Source: Prevotella sp. E13-27 (GTDB lineage: Bacteria; Bacteroidota; Bacteroidia; Bacteroidales; Bacteroidaceae). Taken from it: a DNA stretch of 64,000 bases. The stretch spans positions 496,001-560,000 of the forward strand of contig NZ_JALPSC010000001.1 of the NCBI RefSeq assembly GCF_023217965.1, read 5' to 3'. Made by a program: the position numbers and the translations under genes. The notes below the pieces were generated by a model. It was not told the DNA's origin. It searched no databases and worked only from the letters and a program-made list of their open reading frames with translations. Within the stretch, counting starts at the first letter, position 1; each line of letters starts with the position of its first letter. Below, one piece after another: positions 46,504 through 55,818 of the stretch.

Positions 46504-48324
46504 TTATTTATTTTTTTCTTCGTATTCATCAAGTTCAACAGGCTTCATGATAATAGCAGCAATGCGAATATCACGAGAGTAATTCATATCCTCTAATGAG
46601 AAAGGTAAGATCTCTGAAGAGATATGTATACTCGGGCTAATACCAAGACCTGAATAGCTCACTTCGAAATCAAACTGACCAATAAACACGGTGTCAACTT
46701 TTGCAGTGTTATGTGTGAAAGCTTCCTCTATAGACACCGTCTTAGGCACAGCAGGAAGTTTCTTTCCTTCCTTCAATGCTTCTGCATAGCTACGTCCAAA
46801 GACATAGTTGAGAACAGTACCGCTCTTGTTGCAATAGCTGAGACGATAGTTCAACAGCGAAGAACGTGGTTCGTTACCGAACTCCTTCATAGCCGTTGGC
46901 ATATATACAACATAGAAGTTATACTTTCCTGACTTCACCTCTGGCAGTTTTACAAATAGATGAGGACACACGAATTCGTTGTCTGGTGTCACATGAACCC
47001 AAGAATAGTTCTTTTCTTCAGGATCACTTCCAAAGATAGCATAAGGCTTCCCTACAAGTTCGGGATAATTTTCAATATCGGTACATTTGAAATTCGGATC
47101 ATAGAGCGAGTCTGGCACTGTAATATCCTCAGCCACGCCACTGAAAGCCAAACCTCTGTTATTCTTCAGCCAAGCCTTGATCTTCGGTTTGTAAGTCTCC
47201 CATGGTTTCATGGCCAGACTATCCACGATGATTACCTCGCCATTACTTACATTTACCTTTTGCCCTGTGGTATAGTCCTCAGTGATTTCCTTTGGATTAG
47301 AAAGCTTGGCATTGGTTGTTGAGCGGATGGTGTCGCTCTTCCCAGCAGCAGCTGCACTACCGTCTTTCCACATCTGATAGTAATAGTCGTTCTTGCTGAA
47401 GAACAAGTTTGAAGCAATAGTCAGCTTCGCAACAGAGTCACGCAATTCCTTCGTATCACGAATATTCACCTTGGTCGTTGTCTTCGTATCGTCATAGGAA
47501 GAGATTTTGTCAACATCAAGGGCAGTCGTAGTAGTAATAAAATTATTAGCGGCATACACCTTATTATACATATCCTTGAAGGCCTTATCAGTAGGCAGCA
47601 CAGCCAGATAAGAACTGTCCTCACGGTCTATTTGAGCCCTGACACGATATTTGGTAATGATATTTTCTGTTTCCATCACTGAGTCTATATAGGTCTGAAT
47701 ACCATTGACGATAGGACCTTTGACACTCTTCGACGTATTCAGTTCCGTCAACTCATACTTTAGCAGATATTTTTTCAGTGAGTCAAGTCCTTCGCTGGCT
47801 TTAATATACTCATAGATGTTTGGATAGAACTTGGCATCACCATCAGTGATGTGCATCAGTCCATTGGTCGCGGGCACGTTAGCGGTCGTAACATTGCGTC
47901 CGTCAAACGTATAAGCGCCATCACCTTTAAAGGTGAAATACTTCTCGTTGAGCGCTAATACTCGCTGATCCACATTACCCGATGCCGGATAGGCGAAGGC
48001 GGCTACATGGCTCTTAACAAACTGCTTCAGCAAATCTTCTTTACTGAGATTCTGGTAGGCAGCCATATCAAATGTGTTATCTGCCGGTGCCCACACAGTG
48101 TATGCCTTAGAACTCTTCAGTTCCTCATCAAAGCCGGCCTGTTGTAAGAGCGCTTTGAAATTACTCAGCTGAGGAGTTGCATCAATGTTTTCCCAAAGCG
48201 TCTTGTCGGCTGAAGGTACACTTGACGCAGGATAATCATTATAATCGCTGTAGTCGGTACACGATGTGGCAGCAAGCATTGCAGCCGCCATCATCGTAAT
48301 CCCTATATATTTGTTTTGTTTCAT
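46504..48324 (-). CDS. FAS1 (fasciclin)-domain surface lipoprotein, 606 residues
   Basis: The ATG at 48324 (MKQNKYIGITMMAAAMLAAT) gives a lipoprotein signal with C22 (AATSC), followed by acidic TDYSDYNDY. The first FAS1-like domain covers about 40-150 (LSNFKALLQQAGFDEELKSS, YTVWAPADNTF, NGLMHITDG). A second, diverged one covers about 155-390 (DSLKKYLLKYELTEL, SSYLAVLPTDKAFKDMY). The C-terminal ~180 residues form a beta-rich region (LPEVKSGKYNFYVVYMPTAM) related in pattern to that of the next FAS1 gene. FAS1 domains mediate adhesion or ligand contact in other proteins; the role here is unknown. The gene abuts susC. Confidence 0.85.
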   Translation of the reverse strand: MKQNKYIGITMMAAAMLAATSCTDYSDYNDYPASSVPSADKTLWENIDATPQLSNFKALLQQAGFDEELKSSKAYTVWAPADNTFDMAAYQNLSKEDLLKQFVKSHVAAFAYPASGNVDQRVLALNEKYFTFKGDGAYTFDGRNVTTANVPATNGLMHITDGDAKFYPNIYEYIKASEGLDSLKKYLLKYELTELNTSKSVKGPIVNGIQTYIDSVMETENIITKYRVRAQIDREDSSYLAVLPTDKAFKDMYNKVYAANNFITTTTALDVDKISSYDDTKTTTKVNIRDTKELRDSVAKLTIASNLFFSKNDYYYQMWKDGSAAAAGKSDTIRSTTNAKLSNPKEITEDYTTGQKVNVSNGEVIIVDSLAMKPWETYKPKIKAWLKNNRGLAFSGVAEDITVPDSLYDPNFKCTDIENYPELVGKPYAIFGSDPEEKNYSWVHVTPDNEFVCPHLFVKLPEVKSGKYNFYVVYMPTAMKEFGNEPRSSLLNYRLSYCNKSGTVLNYVFGRSYAEALKEGKKLPAVPKTVSIEEAFTHNTAKVDTVFIGQFDFEVSYSGLGISPSIHISSEILPFSLEDMNYSRDIRIAAIIMKPVELDEYEEKNK

Positions 48325-48370
48325 AGAAAATTCAAGAATTATCAATTTCAATTATCAATTTTCAATTCTC

Positions 48371-50539
48371 TTAGAACCAGTCTTCCGTGTAGCTCTGGTT
48401 ATCTACCACATCGATAGGAACAAACTCAACGTAGTCAAGCTGCCACTTTAGGTCTTGTTCATCAGTGATTACGCTCTTGATGCGCAGCCAGCGTTCGTCG
48501 CTCTGCTTGATTTTCATTCGACCAAGAATTCGACGTAGGCTATTATTACCTGTTGTTGTGTAACGCTGATTACGGTCATTCTTTACATCACCCTTTGCAA
48601 AGTTACAATCACCCTTCTCTGCGTGGTCAGCATAGCTATAGAGTCCACGCATATATCCGCGAGTACGCAGAGCAGCATCTGTAGCCAGACCGAGGTCATC
48701 ATCATTCAAGAAGTTGGTCCATCCAATACGTGGATCTGTTATTGGAACACGCACATCAAGAGGTATGTCAAGCGACATCATAGAGCCAAGTTCCTTAGAA
48801 CTACCCATGTAGAACTGCATCATACCACCATGTCCCATAGGAGTATAGAAAATACGGAACTCATATGTATTCTCCGGCAACGGTGGCATTTTTATAGCCA
48901 AATCGTATTTACCCCATCCCTGGAAGGTGTTACTCTGCCAAGCATTGTAAGCACCAACCACATTGTAGCGGAACTCATTGTTAGAAGTGTAGCTGACCAC
49001 GCCGTCGAAATAGTTCAATGGGAAAGCGATACGTGCACCGCTGCCACCACCGTTCCATCCACTTACGGTTGTTGAGTTAGCCATTCTGAACTCATTGTTT
49101 ATGAACTCTGGCAAGAATGTCGTTGAGTCAAAGCGCATGCGCTCGTGAAGAACACCTTGGGGCACATCCTTATCATAGAGCAAGATGCTCCTTATACTGT
49201 GGATATAGCCGTTGTAAGCCTGTATGTTCGTTGGCACATTGTTTTTGTCAACTGTTCTGTTGATGCGCACGCCCTCATTCATCAGTACATGGAAGCCATC
49301 ACTACCCTGTGTACCCACTTCGTTTGTCAACGTGTTCAAGGTCTGATAGCGGTTGATGTAGAGTGCTCTTCGCTCTGCTGTATCATCCTTCTTGTATCCA
49401 TTCGGCTGCCAAATCTTCATCAGTGTATTTGGAAGCATGGTCTCGTAATAGTCATAAGGCTCACCACCATTGACATAGTTCCAATAAGGATTAGCCGTCT
49501 GCGAAATCCACTCATATACCAACTCTGACTCCGGCATACCTGCATATAGTATGTGGTAAGCAATGAACATGTTGAGCGTATTGAATGGATTAGTATAGTC
49601 ATCGCCTGTGCTGATGGTGATACCCTTATCTACAGGATAGGTGTACCAAGTATCAGCATTACCATACCAATCATGTGTCTTTGCAATCAGATCATTAATA
49701 TTGTTGATGCCTTCTGCAGCAAACACATCGTTTGTCTCAGCAAAGATAGTATATGCCACACGGCACTCTTCTGGTGCAAACAGGTTGGAACCATTTGTAT
49801 CAGTGTGCTTCCAGTCACTTGACTTCGGATACTCTACATTCTTCTTGCTATTACGCAGCTTCTCGCTGAGACCTGTGAGGTTCAGAGCTTCGAGGAAGAG
49901 GCTGAACTGTGGATAACGGCGCAATTCTTCTGGCAGCACCTTGGTATTACGTGGAATAACATTATCAATCAGATGGACGATACCATTGATCATCTCGTGG
50001 TCGCCATCAACGATAACTGCTCCAGCCTGCATACCTGCCACATGGTTGATAGTCACGCGACCCTCGGCATCGCTCGTAGTCTCAGTATTGATACTACGGC
50101 CAAGCATCATCGGGATAGTCGGGTTGATGTTCAGTGTAGGATAAAGACCTATGGCAAGATGATATTTTGCAATATCATTGCAAAGGCTGTCAGTCAATCC
50201 CTGCAGCGAGTTCTCAGTCATGCCGTTGTGTGGAACTGTTGCCTTGTCATCATTATACAGGTCATTGATATAAGTTGCCACTGCCTGATTGTTCGGGATG
50301 AAACAGGTGTACTGTCCGTAGGCAGCGAGGTTCTTGTCCAGTCCTACACGCTCCATGATATAAAGGAACGAGGAGAGGTTTGGATCTTCTTTGATAAAGT
50401 CAAGGGTTGTTTTTCCCGTTGATGTATAGAGATCCGACTCGTCGGGCTCAGGGTTGCAGGCTGTTGTAGCAAACAGTCCTACAACCACAAGTCCCATTGT
50501 GACGATATGATTAAAAGCATTTCGAACGCTGTATTTCAT
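48371..50539 (-). CDS. FAS1 (fasciclin)-domain surface lipoprotein, 722 residues
   Basis: The signal peptide ends in a lipobox (FATTAC, C28), followed by acidic PEPDESD, suggesting surface display. FAS1 domain 1 (about 42-200) shows PNLSSFLYIMERVGLDKNL, YTCFIPNNQAVATYI and MINGIVHLIDNVI, close to the canonical FAS1 core. A second, diverged domain with large insertions spans about 205-470 (FSLFLEALNLTGLSEKLRNS, YTIFAETNDVF, NGYIHSIRSILLYD). The C-terminal ~220 residues are beta-rich (MPPLPENTYEFRIFYTPMG). The shared two-FAS1 plus beta-sandwich plan with the 606-residue neighbour suggests a duplicated partner pair. It follows susD by 17 nt. Confidence 0.87.
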   Translation of the reverse strand: MKYSVRNAFNHIVTMGLVVVGLFATTACNPEPDESDLYTSTGKTTLDFIKEDPNLSSFLYIMERVGLDKNLAAYGQYTCFIPNNQAVATYINDLYNDDKATVPHNGMTENSLQGLTDSLCNDIAKYHLAIGLYPTLNINPTIPMMLGRSINTETTSDAEGRVTINHVAGMQAGAVIVDGDHEMINGIVHLIDNVIPRNTKVLPEELRRYPQFSLFLEALNLTGLSEKLRNSKKNVEYPKSSDWKHTDTNGSNLFAPEECRVAYTIFAETNDVFAAEGINNINDLIAKTHDWYGNADTWYTYPVDKGITISTGDDYTNPFNTLNMFIAYHILYAGMPESELVYEWISQTANPYWNYVNGGEPYDYYETMLPNTLMKIWQPNGYKKDDTAERRALYINRYQTLNTLTNEVGTQGSDGFHVLMNEGVRINRTVDKNNVPTNIQAYNGYIHSIRSILLYDKDVPQGVLHERMRFDSTTFLPEFINNEFRMANSTTVSGWNGGGSGARIAFPLNYFDGVVSYTSNNEFRYNVVGAYNAWQSNTFQGWGKYDLAIKMPPLPENTYEFRIFYTPMGHGGMMQFYMGSSKELGSMMSLDIPLDVRVPITDPRIGWTNFLNDDDLGLATDAALRTRGYMRGLYSYADHAEKGDCNFAKGDVKNDRNQRYTTTGNNSLRRILGRMKIKQSDERWLRIKSVITDEQDLKWQLDYVEFVPIDVVDNQSYTEDWF

Positions 50540-50556
50540 ATTCTTTCCTCCTTACA

Positions 50557-52272
50557 TTAATAGGTTTTTTCAAAGTCATTATTCTTCTTGTACACCGGAT
50601 TCTGCTTCAACGTAGCGCATACGTTGACATCAGCATCAGGAATAGGCCAATAGAGATAAGCCTCATTGCGCATCTTTGCCTTGATGCTTGAGCCGTTGAT
50701 ACCTTCTGAGCGCACCATCAGGTCGAGCATATTACCATAGTTGGCGGTAGCCGTAGAGTTACCATTGGCATCGATGATATCTGCAAGAATCTTATTGTAT
50801 TCCACACCTTCTACATGGCGGTAGTTAAAGCGAAGCAGGTCATACCAGCGCTTACCTTCGAAGCACAGCTCGCGCTGACGCTCTTCCATGACCAGCTGTT
50901 CCATCTCGCTCTGACTCTTGCCACTGAACGTTGACCACTTCAAGGAGTCCGTAGCCGGGTCGAGCAGTGCACGTGCATGAACTGCCTGTACCATATTGAA
51001 TGCTTTACGCATATAGTCATCGCCTGCTGTGCTACCCAACTGTACAAGTGCCTCGGCACGCATCAGCATCACATCAGACAAGCGATAGAAGATAAAGTTC
51101 TGGTCGAAGTTGGCAAAGGTGCGGTTTGCATCACGCTCTTGCTTAGCTTCTGAGTTCACACCATTCTGTGCCACCATTTTTCTTACAGACTGGACATCGT
51201 TGCCTTTGAAATAGCAACTGCCATAGTATCTCAGGTCTTTCTGTCCAAACACGTTGCCATTAAGGTTCTGCATGGAAGTAGACTGCTTGGAGAAAATAGT
51301 GCCTGGCATCAAGAAGCCTTCAGCAGAGTTGTTGTTGGCATACTTATACAGATACTTGCACAGTCCGGCATTGTTGGTGCTCTGCAGCTCAAAGATGCTC
51401 TCTTCAGCATTCTGACTGACAAACACGTCACGGAAGAATGCTGTTGCGTCAGCCAAAGGATACAACTTAGTAGTCAGCTCGCTGCTACTTACGATGTGCT
51501 GTGACTGCTTAGAGGCAATGACCTCATCACATGCATCAATGCATGCCTGATAGTCAGCTGCGCTATGCTTCACTGAAGCACGCCACAGATAGATGTCTGC
51601 CAAGATGGCATTGATGGCATCAGCAGTTATAAAGCCTACACGTTGCCAGTTTCTGACAGTATAGCCTTTGGCTGAGAGGGCACCAGTCTTTGCCTGAATA
51701 AGGTCATCAATACAATGCTGGAGCACCTCTTCTGGAGATGACTGCGACAGTGCCATGTTCTGGCTGCTCTCCATGTAACTCTTGCTAACATAGGGCACAT
51801 CGCGGAAAGCGCGCACCAGATAGAAATAACAGAGTGAGCGCAGTGCCAACATCTGTGAGCGGTCAGCATTATAGTCACCTTCCGTGTAGTTAGGATCCAC
51901 CTCCATCACACCTGCTGCTCTGTCAAGAACAATGTTACAGCGGTTGATAATGTTATAGAAGGCAGCCCATGTGGCATACATGTTGGTGGTCTGAATATTG
52001 ACCGATGTAATCTCTGCGAGTGCATCGGGTATGGTACCAGTTGGATTGGTGGTCTGCACCAGTTCATCAGAACGGTACTCGCCCCAGATGATCAGTCGGG
52101 TGAAGACATCTTCCGAGTTCACCGCAGCATAAGCCGCATTAACCATCGAAGCTACATCTTCCTTTGTCTGCCAGAAGTCCTCATCGACGGTTTTATCATC
52201 GGGCAGGATGATGGTGTCCACACAGGAGACAAGCATCATGCTGGCTATCGTCATTAAAATATACTTCTTCAT
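50557..52272 (-). CDS. SusD/RagB family lipoprotein (proximal pair)
   Basis: This 571-residue lipoprotein has the lipobox SMMLVSC (C17). It has the usual SusD length and layout: an N-terminal helix-rich part (DEDFWQTKEDVASMVNAAYA), TPR-like helices (MLALRSLCYFYLVRAFRDVP) and the C-terminal signature EERQRELCFEGKRWYDLLRF. It is more canonical than the distal SusD, so the two pairs are not simple recent duplicates. It lies 32 nt downstream of its susC. The substrate is unknown. Confidence 0.95.
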   Translation of the reverse strand: MKKYILMTIASMMLVSCVDTIILPDDKTVDEDFWQTKEDVASMVNAAYAAVNSEDVFTRLIIWGEYRSDELVQTTNPTGTIPDALAEITSVNIQTTNMYATWAAFYNIINRCNIVLDRAAGVMEVDPNYTEGDYNADRSQMLALRSLCYFYLVRAFRDVPYVSKSYMESSQNMALSQSSPEEVLQHCIDDLIQAKTGALSAKGYTVRNWQRVGFITADAINAILADIYLWRASVKHSAADYQACIDACDEVIASKQSQHIVSSSELTTKLYPLADATAFFRDVFVSQNAEESIFELQSTNNAGLCKYLYKYANNNSAEGFLMPGTIFSKQSTSMQNLNGNVFGQKDLRYYGSCYFKGNDVQSVRKMVAQNGVNSEAKQERDANRTFANFDQNFIFYRLSDVMLMRAEALVQLGSTAGDDYMRKAFNMVQAVHARALLDPATDSLKWSTFSGKSQSEMEQLVMEERQRELCFEGKRWYDLLRFNYRHVEGVEYNKILADIIDANGNSTATANYGNMLDLMVRSEGINGSSIKAKMRNEAYLYWPIPDADVNVCATLKQNPVYKKNNDFEKTY

Positions 52273-52304
52273 AGATATGGTTCTTTTCAGTTTTTAGTCA
52301 TTGC

Positions 52305-55300
52305 TTAGAATCCCACGTTAAGTGTAAATGTGAACTGCTTAGAGCGTGGCGTTCTTGAGTTGTCGAGAGCAGGATTATAGCCTGATGCTGACACCTCTGG
52401 GTCAACTCCACTATACTTGGTCCACACATAGAGGTTGTTGATAGAAGCATAAGCCTGTAGGTTGTTAAGTCCCCATTCCTTCACCATCTTCTTTGGGAAG
52501 TTATAGGCTATCTGCAAGTTCTGGAAGCGCACGAAGCCGCCGTCTTCCACATAACGGTCTGAGTTCATCCAGTTGTAGGCAGCGTTATACATAGCACGTG
52601 GCATAGGTGAATCATATCCGTCACCATCCTTACGCCAGCGGTAATTCACCGTAGCACTCTGGTTGTTGGTTGTGTACATATTCTCCAGATTCATACGTGC
52701 AAGATTTACAACCTTGTTACCGAAGCGGTAGTTGAAACGTCCTTTGATGCTCCAGTTACCATAGCGCAGTGTGAGGTTGAAACCACCGTTTACCTTTGGC
52801 AGTGAGTTGCCGAGATAGACAATATCGAGTGCGTTGATCTGTCCATCACCATTGATATCCTCATAAATGGCATCACCTCCTTGGAAGGTATAGGTTGACG
52901 AACCATTCTGATAGTTATAGACAACGTGCTGTGGATCACCAACGTTGTTCATAACCACATTGCCATTAGCATCCTGAACGACAGGTGCTGTGACAGGATG
53001 CTTCTGAATTCCGCGGGCAGCATACCACTCATCAGGCAGAGTTCCTGCGAGGAAATTGTTTATCCAGTCACGATACTGCTCTGTGGTGAGTTTGTTCTCA
53101 TCACGGTAGTTCTGCAGATACTCATAGGTGTACTGATAAACACCTTTGTAGCGGAAACCATATATAGAGCCAAGTGAGTTATTGATCTGCACACGGACTG
53201 GATAGGTGCCACGCTTCGTAGCATCCCAACTTGTACCGTTGATGCTCTGGAGCACAGTCTCGTCCATTTCCTTCAGCAGGTTCTCGTTCTGAGCGATGTT
53301 GAAACCGAAGTCAGCTGAGAACTTGCCAATCTTCACGAACTTCTTCGCATTGAAATTGAGCTCCCATCCCTGGTTAGTCATTCGACCAACATTAGAGTAT
53401 GCAAAGTTAGAGAAGCCTGTGAACGAGGGAACAGAGACATTCTTCATCAGCAAGTCGCGCGTATCCTTATAATAATAGTCGAAATCAATCTCGTAACGAC
53501 CATCGAGGAAGCCAAGGTTGAAACCGAGGTTATATGAGTTGGTCTTCTCCCAACGCAGGTCATCGAGCTTAAAGCCGTCGAGTGTAGCATAGCTGACTGA
53601 CGTGTTGGAGGTCTTTCCGTAGGTACCAGCGCTGGTATTATAGGTGTTGTAGAACAGATAGTCGCTGTCCGGTGCCTTACCCACGATACCCCATGATGCA
53701 CGTAATCCGAGCATTGACACATACTTTCTCGTCCACTTCATGAAGGGCTCTTCACTGATGTTATATCGGGCAGAAAGGCCTGGGAAGTAAGCCCACTTGT
53801 TCTTCGGGCCGAACTTCGAGTTACCATCAGCACGTAGTGAAAAGCCGAGGTTATAACGACCGTCCTTGTAGGCTACGTGGCTATTGAACAGTATGTTCTG
53901 GTCGTTGCTCTTGCCGTTACCACTTCCAGGAGCTGTACCAACATAAGCATTCACTGTCGGCGAGGTAATATCGTTTGGCAGATGGCTCATGTGCACCGTC
54001 TGGTTACGGTTGGTCCTTGTGTTCATCTCGTAGCGAAGCAGAGCCTGAGCGCTCCAGTCTTCATTGCGGAAATAAGGTCTGAACACAAACTCTGCACGAG
54101 CACCAATCTTCATGCTATTGTATTCATAGCCCTGTGAGTAGTTATAGTTAGCAGCATTCCAGTCATTAGTATTGATAGAAGCAGGAATATATATAGGCTT
54201 ACTCTCTGCAAACACGTCGAAGTCCACACGTCCGTTGAAGGTCAGACGGCTCTTCTCGGCCTCAATACCAAGAATCTCATATTTGATGGTGAAGTCTGGT
54301 GTCAGGCGGTAGGTACGGTCCTTGATCCATGCCTCGTTAGCAATAGCGATAGGGTTACCCATTGAACGCACATCACGCAGGTCGTAAGAAGAATAGGCAC
54401 CGTCATAAGGTGTGTAATAGCTCTTTGTTGCAGGATCCGACTTAACAGGATTCATCAGATAGTACTCTTCCGTATCGTTGCCGTTGGCATCCTGACGATA
54501 TATACTCATGTTTGGAGCCAGTTTCTGCGCTACTGAGAGCAGGCTCTCATAGGTTGTTCCGTTGGCCTTACCTTCCAAGTTCTTGTCGTTATTTGTATAG
54601 GTAAGGGCGAAGTTTGTTATGAAACGTATGCGGTCACTCACGTTGTAGTCGAGAGCCATACGAGTGGTGAACTGCTGGAACTTCTGCTTGATGATAGAAC
54701 CTGTCTGGTGCTTATAGCCGGCAGAGATGCGGAACGTTGCTTTCTGTCCACCACCAGTTAGGTTTACACTGAAGTCGTGCATGGCACCAAACTGCTTCAC
54801 TGCATCCACCCAATCGGTGTTGTTATTCCAGTTCTCAAACTCAGCCCAGCTCTTGTCATAGTTCAGCTCGGCTATGTTTGTGGTACGGTCAGAGCGCTGT
54901 GTCGGGTTATAGAACTCCTCCTTCATCAGCATGGTGTATTCATCACCGTTGAGAAGCTTGTAGCCATCTGGCTGCCAAGCACCAGTGAACTTATATGAGA
55001 AGTTGATGCGAGGTTTACCACGACTACCACGCTTGGTGGTAATCTTGATGACACCATTGGCACCACGTGAGCCCCATACTGCTGTAGCAGCAGCATCTTT
55101 CAGCACTTCGATGCTTGCGATATCCTCCACATTTACCGAAAGAAGTGACGAATACTGTTCCTCGTCAGCATTGGCATAGTCGAAGTCCTCATCAGGGTTA
55201 TCAAAAATCTTGTCATCCACAACAATCAGCGGGTTGGCATTGGCACTCAGAGTGGTGACACCACGCAGACGCATCTGCGAGCCGGCACCAAGGTTACCAG

Positions 55301-55790
55301 AGTTGGACACAATGTCCAGACCGGCAATCTCACCTTGCAGCGCCTCATCGGCAGAGGTAAAGGCGAGACCTTCCACCTGTTCCATGTTCATGGTCTGTGA
55401 AGCCACCGTCATCTCCTTTTTCTGAATAGACAGTCCACCTGAGTTCTGACGTTTACCTCTAACCGTCACCTCCTTCAGTACTGTGCTGGCAGGTTCGAGC
55501 TTTATCTTAAATACAGTCTGATCACCTATCTTCACGACTTTTGTCTTATCGCCGACATATGAGAAGTGAAGCTTGTTGTTCTTGTTCTTCACCTGCAGCG
55601 AGAAGTTACCGTTGAAGTCTGTCTGTGTGGCAGAGATGATACGGTTGTTGGCATCGCGCTCCGTGACGTTACCCATCATGATGGGACCGTCGTTGTCGGA
55701 CAACGTACCCGACACGCGCACGCCCTGTGCCAGCGCTATCTGCGCAACCAAGCATATCAGGGCAGTAAATAATGTTCTCTTGATATTCAT
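52305..55790 (-). CDS. SusC/RagA TonB-linked outer-membrane transporter (proximal pair)
   Basis: This 1,161-residue transporter has a signal peptide (MNIKRTLFTALICLVAQIAL), an N-terminal regulatory-like domain (VRVSGTLSDNDGPIMMGNVT), and a plug with MRLRGVTTLSANANPLIVVDD and AVWGSRGANGVIKITTKRG. The barrel ends QFTFTLNVGF. The plug carries an acidic insertion (DNPDEDFDYANADEEQYSS). It lies 28 nt downstream of the large FAS1 lipoprotein gene and before its SusD. The distal SusC is only moderately similar by eye. Confidence 0.95.
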   Translation of the reverse strand: MNIKRTLFTALICLVAQIALAQGVRVSGTLSDNDGPIMMGNVTERDANNRIISATQTDFNGNFSLQVKNKNNKLHFSYVGDKTKVVKIGDQTVFKIKLEPASTVLKEVTVRGKRQNSGGLSIQKKEMTVASQTMNMEQVEGLAFTSADEALQGEIAGLDIVSNSGNLGAGSQMRLRGVTTLSANANPLIVVDDKIFDNPDEDFDYANADEEQYSSLLSVNVEDIASIEVLKDAAATAVWGSRGANGVIKITTKRGSRGKPRINFSYKFTGAWQPDGYKLLNGDEYTMLMKEEFYNPTQRSDRTTNIAELNYDKSWAEFENWNNNTDWVDAVKQFGAMHDFSVNLTGGGQKATFRISAGYKHQTGSIIKQKFQQFTTRMALDYNVSDRIRFITNFALTYTNNDKNLEGKANGTTYESLLSVAQKLAPNMSIYRQDANGNDTEEYYLMNPVKSDPATKSYYTPYDGAYSSYDLRDVRSMGNPIAIANEAWIKDRTYRLTPDFTIKYEILGIEAEKSRLTFNGRVDFDVFAESKPIYIPASINTNDWNAANYNYSQGYEYNSMKIGARAEFVFRPYFRNEDWSAQALLRYEMNTRTNRNQTVHMSHLPNDITSPTVNAYVGTAPGSGNGKSNDQNILFNSHVAYKDGRYNLGFSLRADGNSKFGPKNKWAYFPGLSARYNISEEPFMKWTRKYVSMLGLRASWGIVGKAPDSDYLFYNTYNTSAGTYGKTSNTSVSYATLDGFKLDDLRWEKTNSYNLGFNLGFLDGRYEIDFDYYYKDTRDLLMKNVSVPSFTGFSNFAYSNVGRMTNQGWELNFNAKKFVKIGKFSADFGFNIAQNENLLKEMDETVLQSINGTSWDATKRGTYPVRVQINNSLGSIYGFRYKGVYQYTYEYLQNYRDENKLTTEQYRDWINNFLAGTLPDEWYAARGIQKHPVTAPVVQDANGNVVMNNVGDPQHVVYNYQNGSSTYTFQGGDAIYEDINGDGQINALDIVYLGNSLPKVNGGFNLTLRYGNWSIKGRFNYRFGNKVVNLARMNLENMYTTNNQSATVNYRWRKDGDGYDSPMPRAMYNAAYNWMNSDRYVEDGGFVRFQNLQIAYNFPKKMVKEWGLNNLQAYASINNLYVWTKYSGVDPEVSASGYNPALDNSRTPRSKQFTFTLNVGF

Positions 55791-55818
55791 TGTAGGTTAT
55801 GCCTTTAGTTCATAAGTA

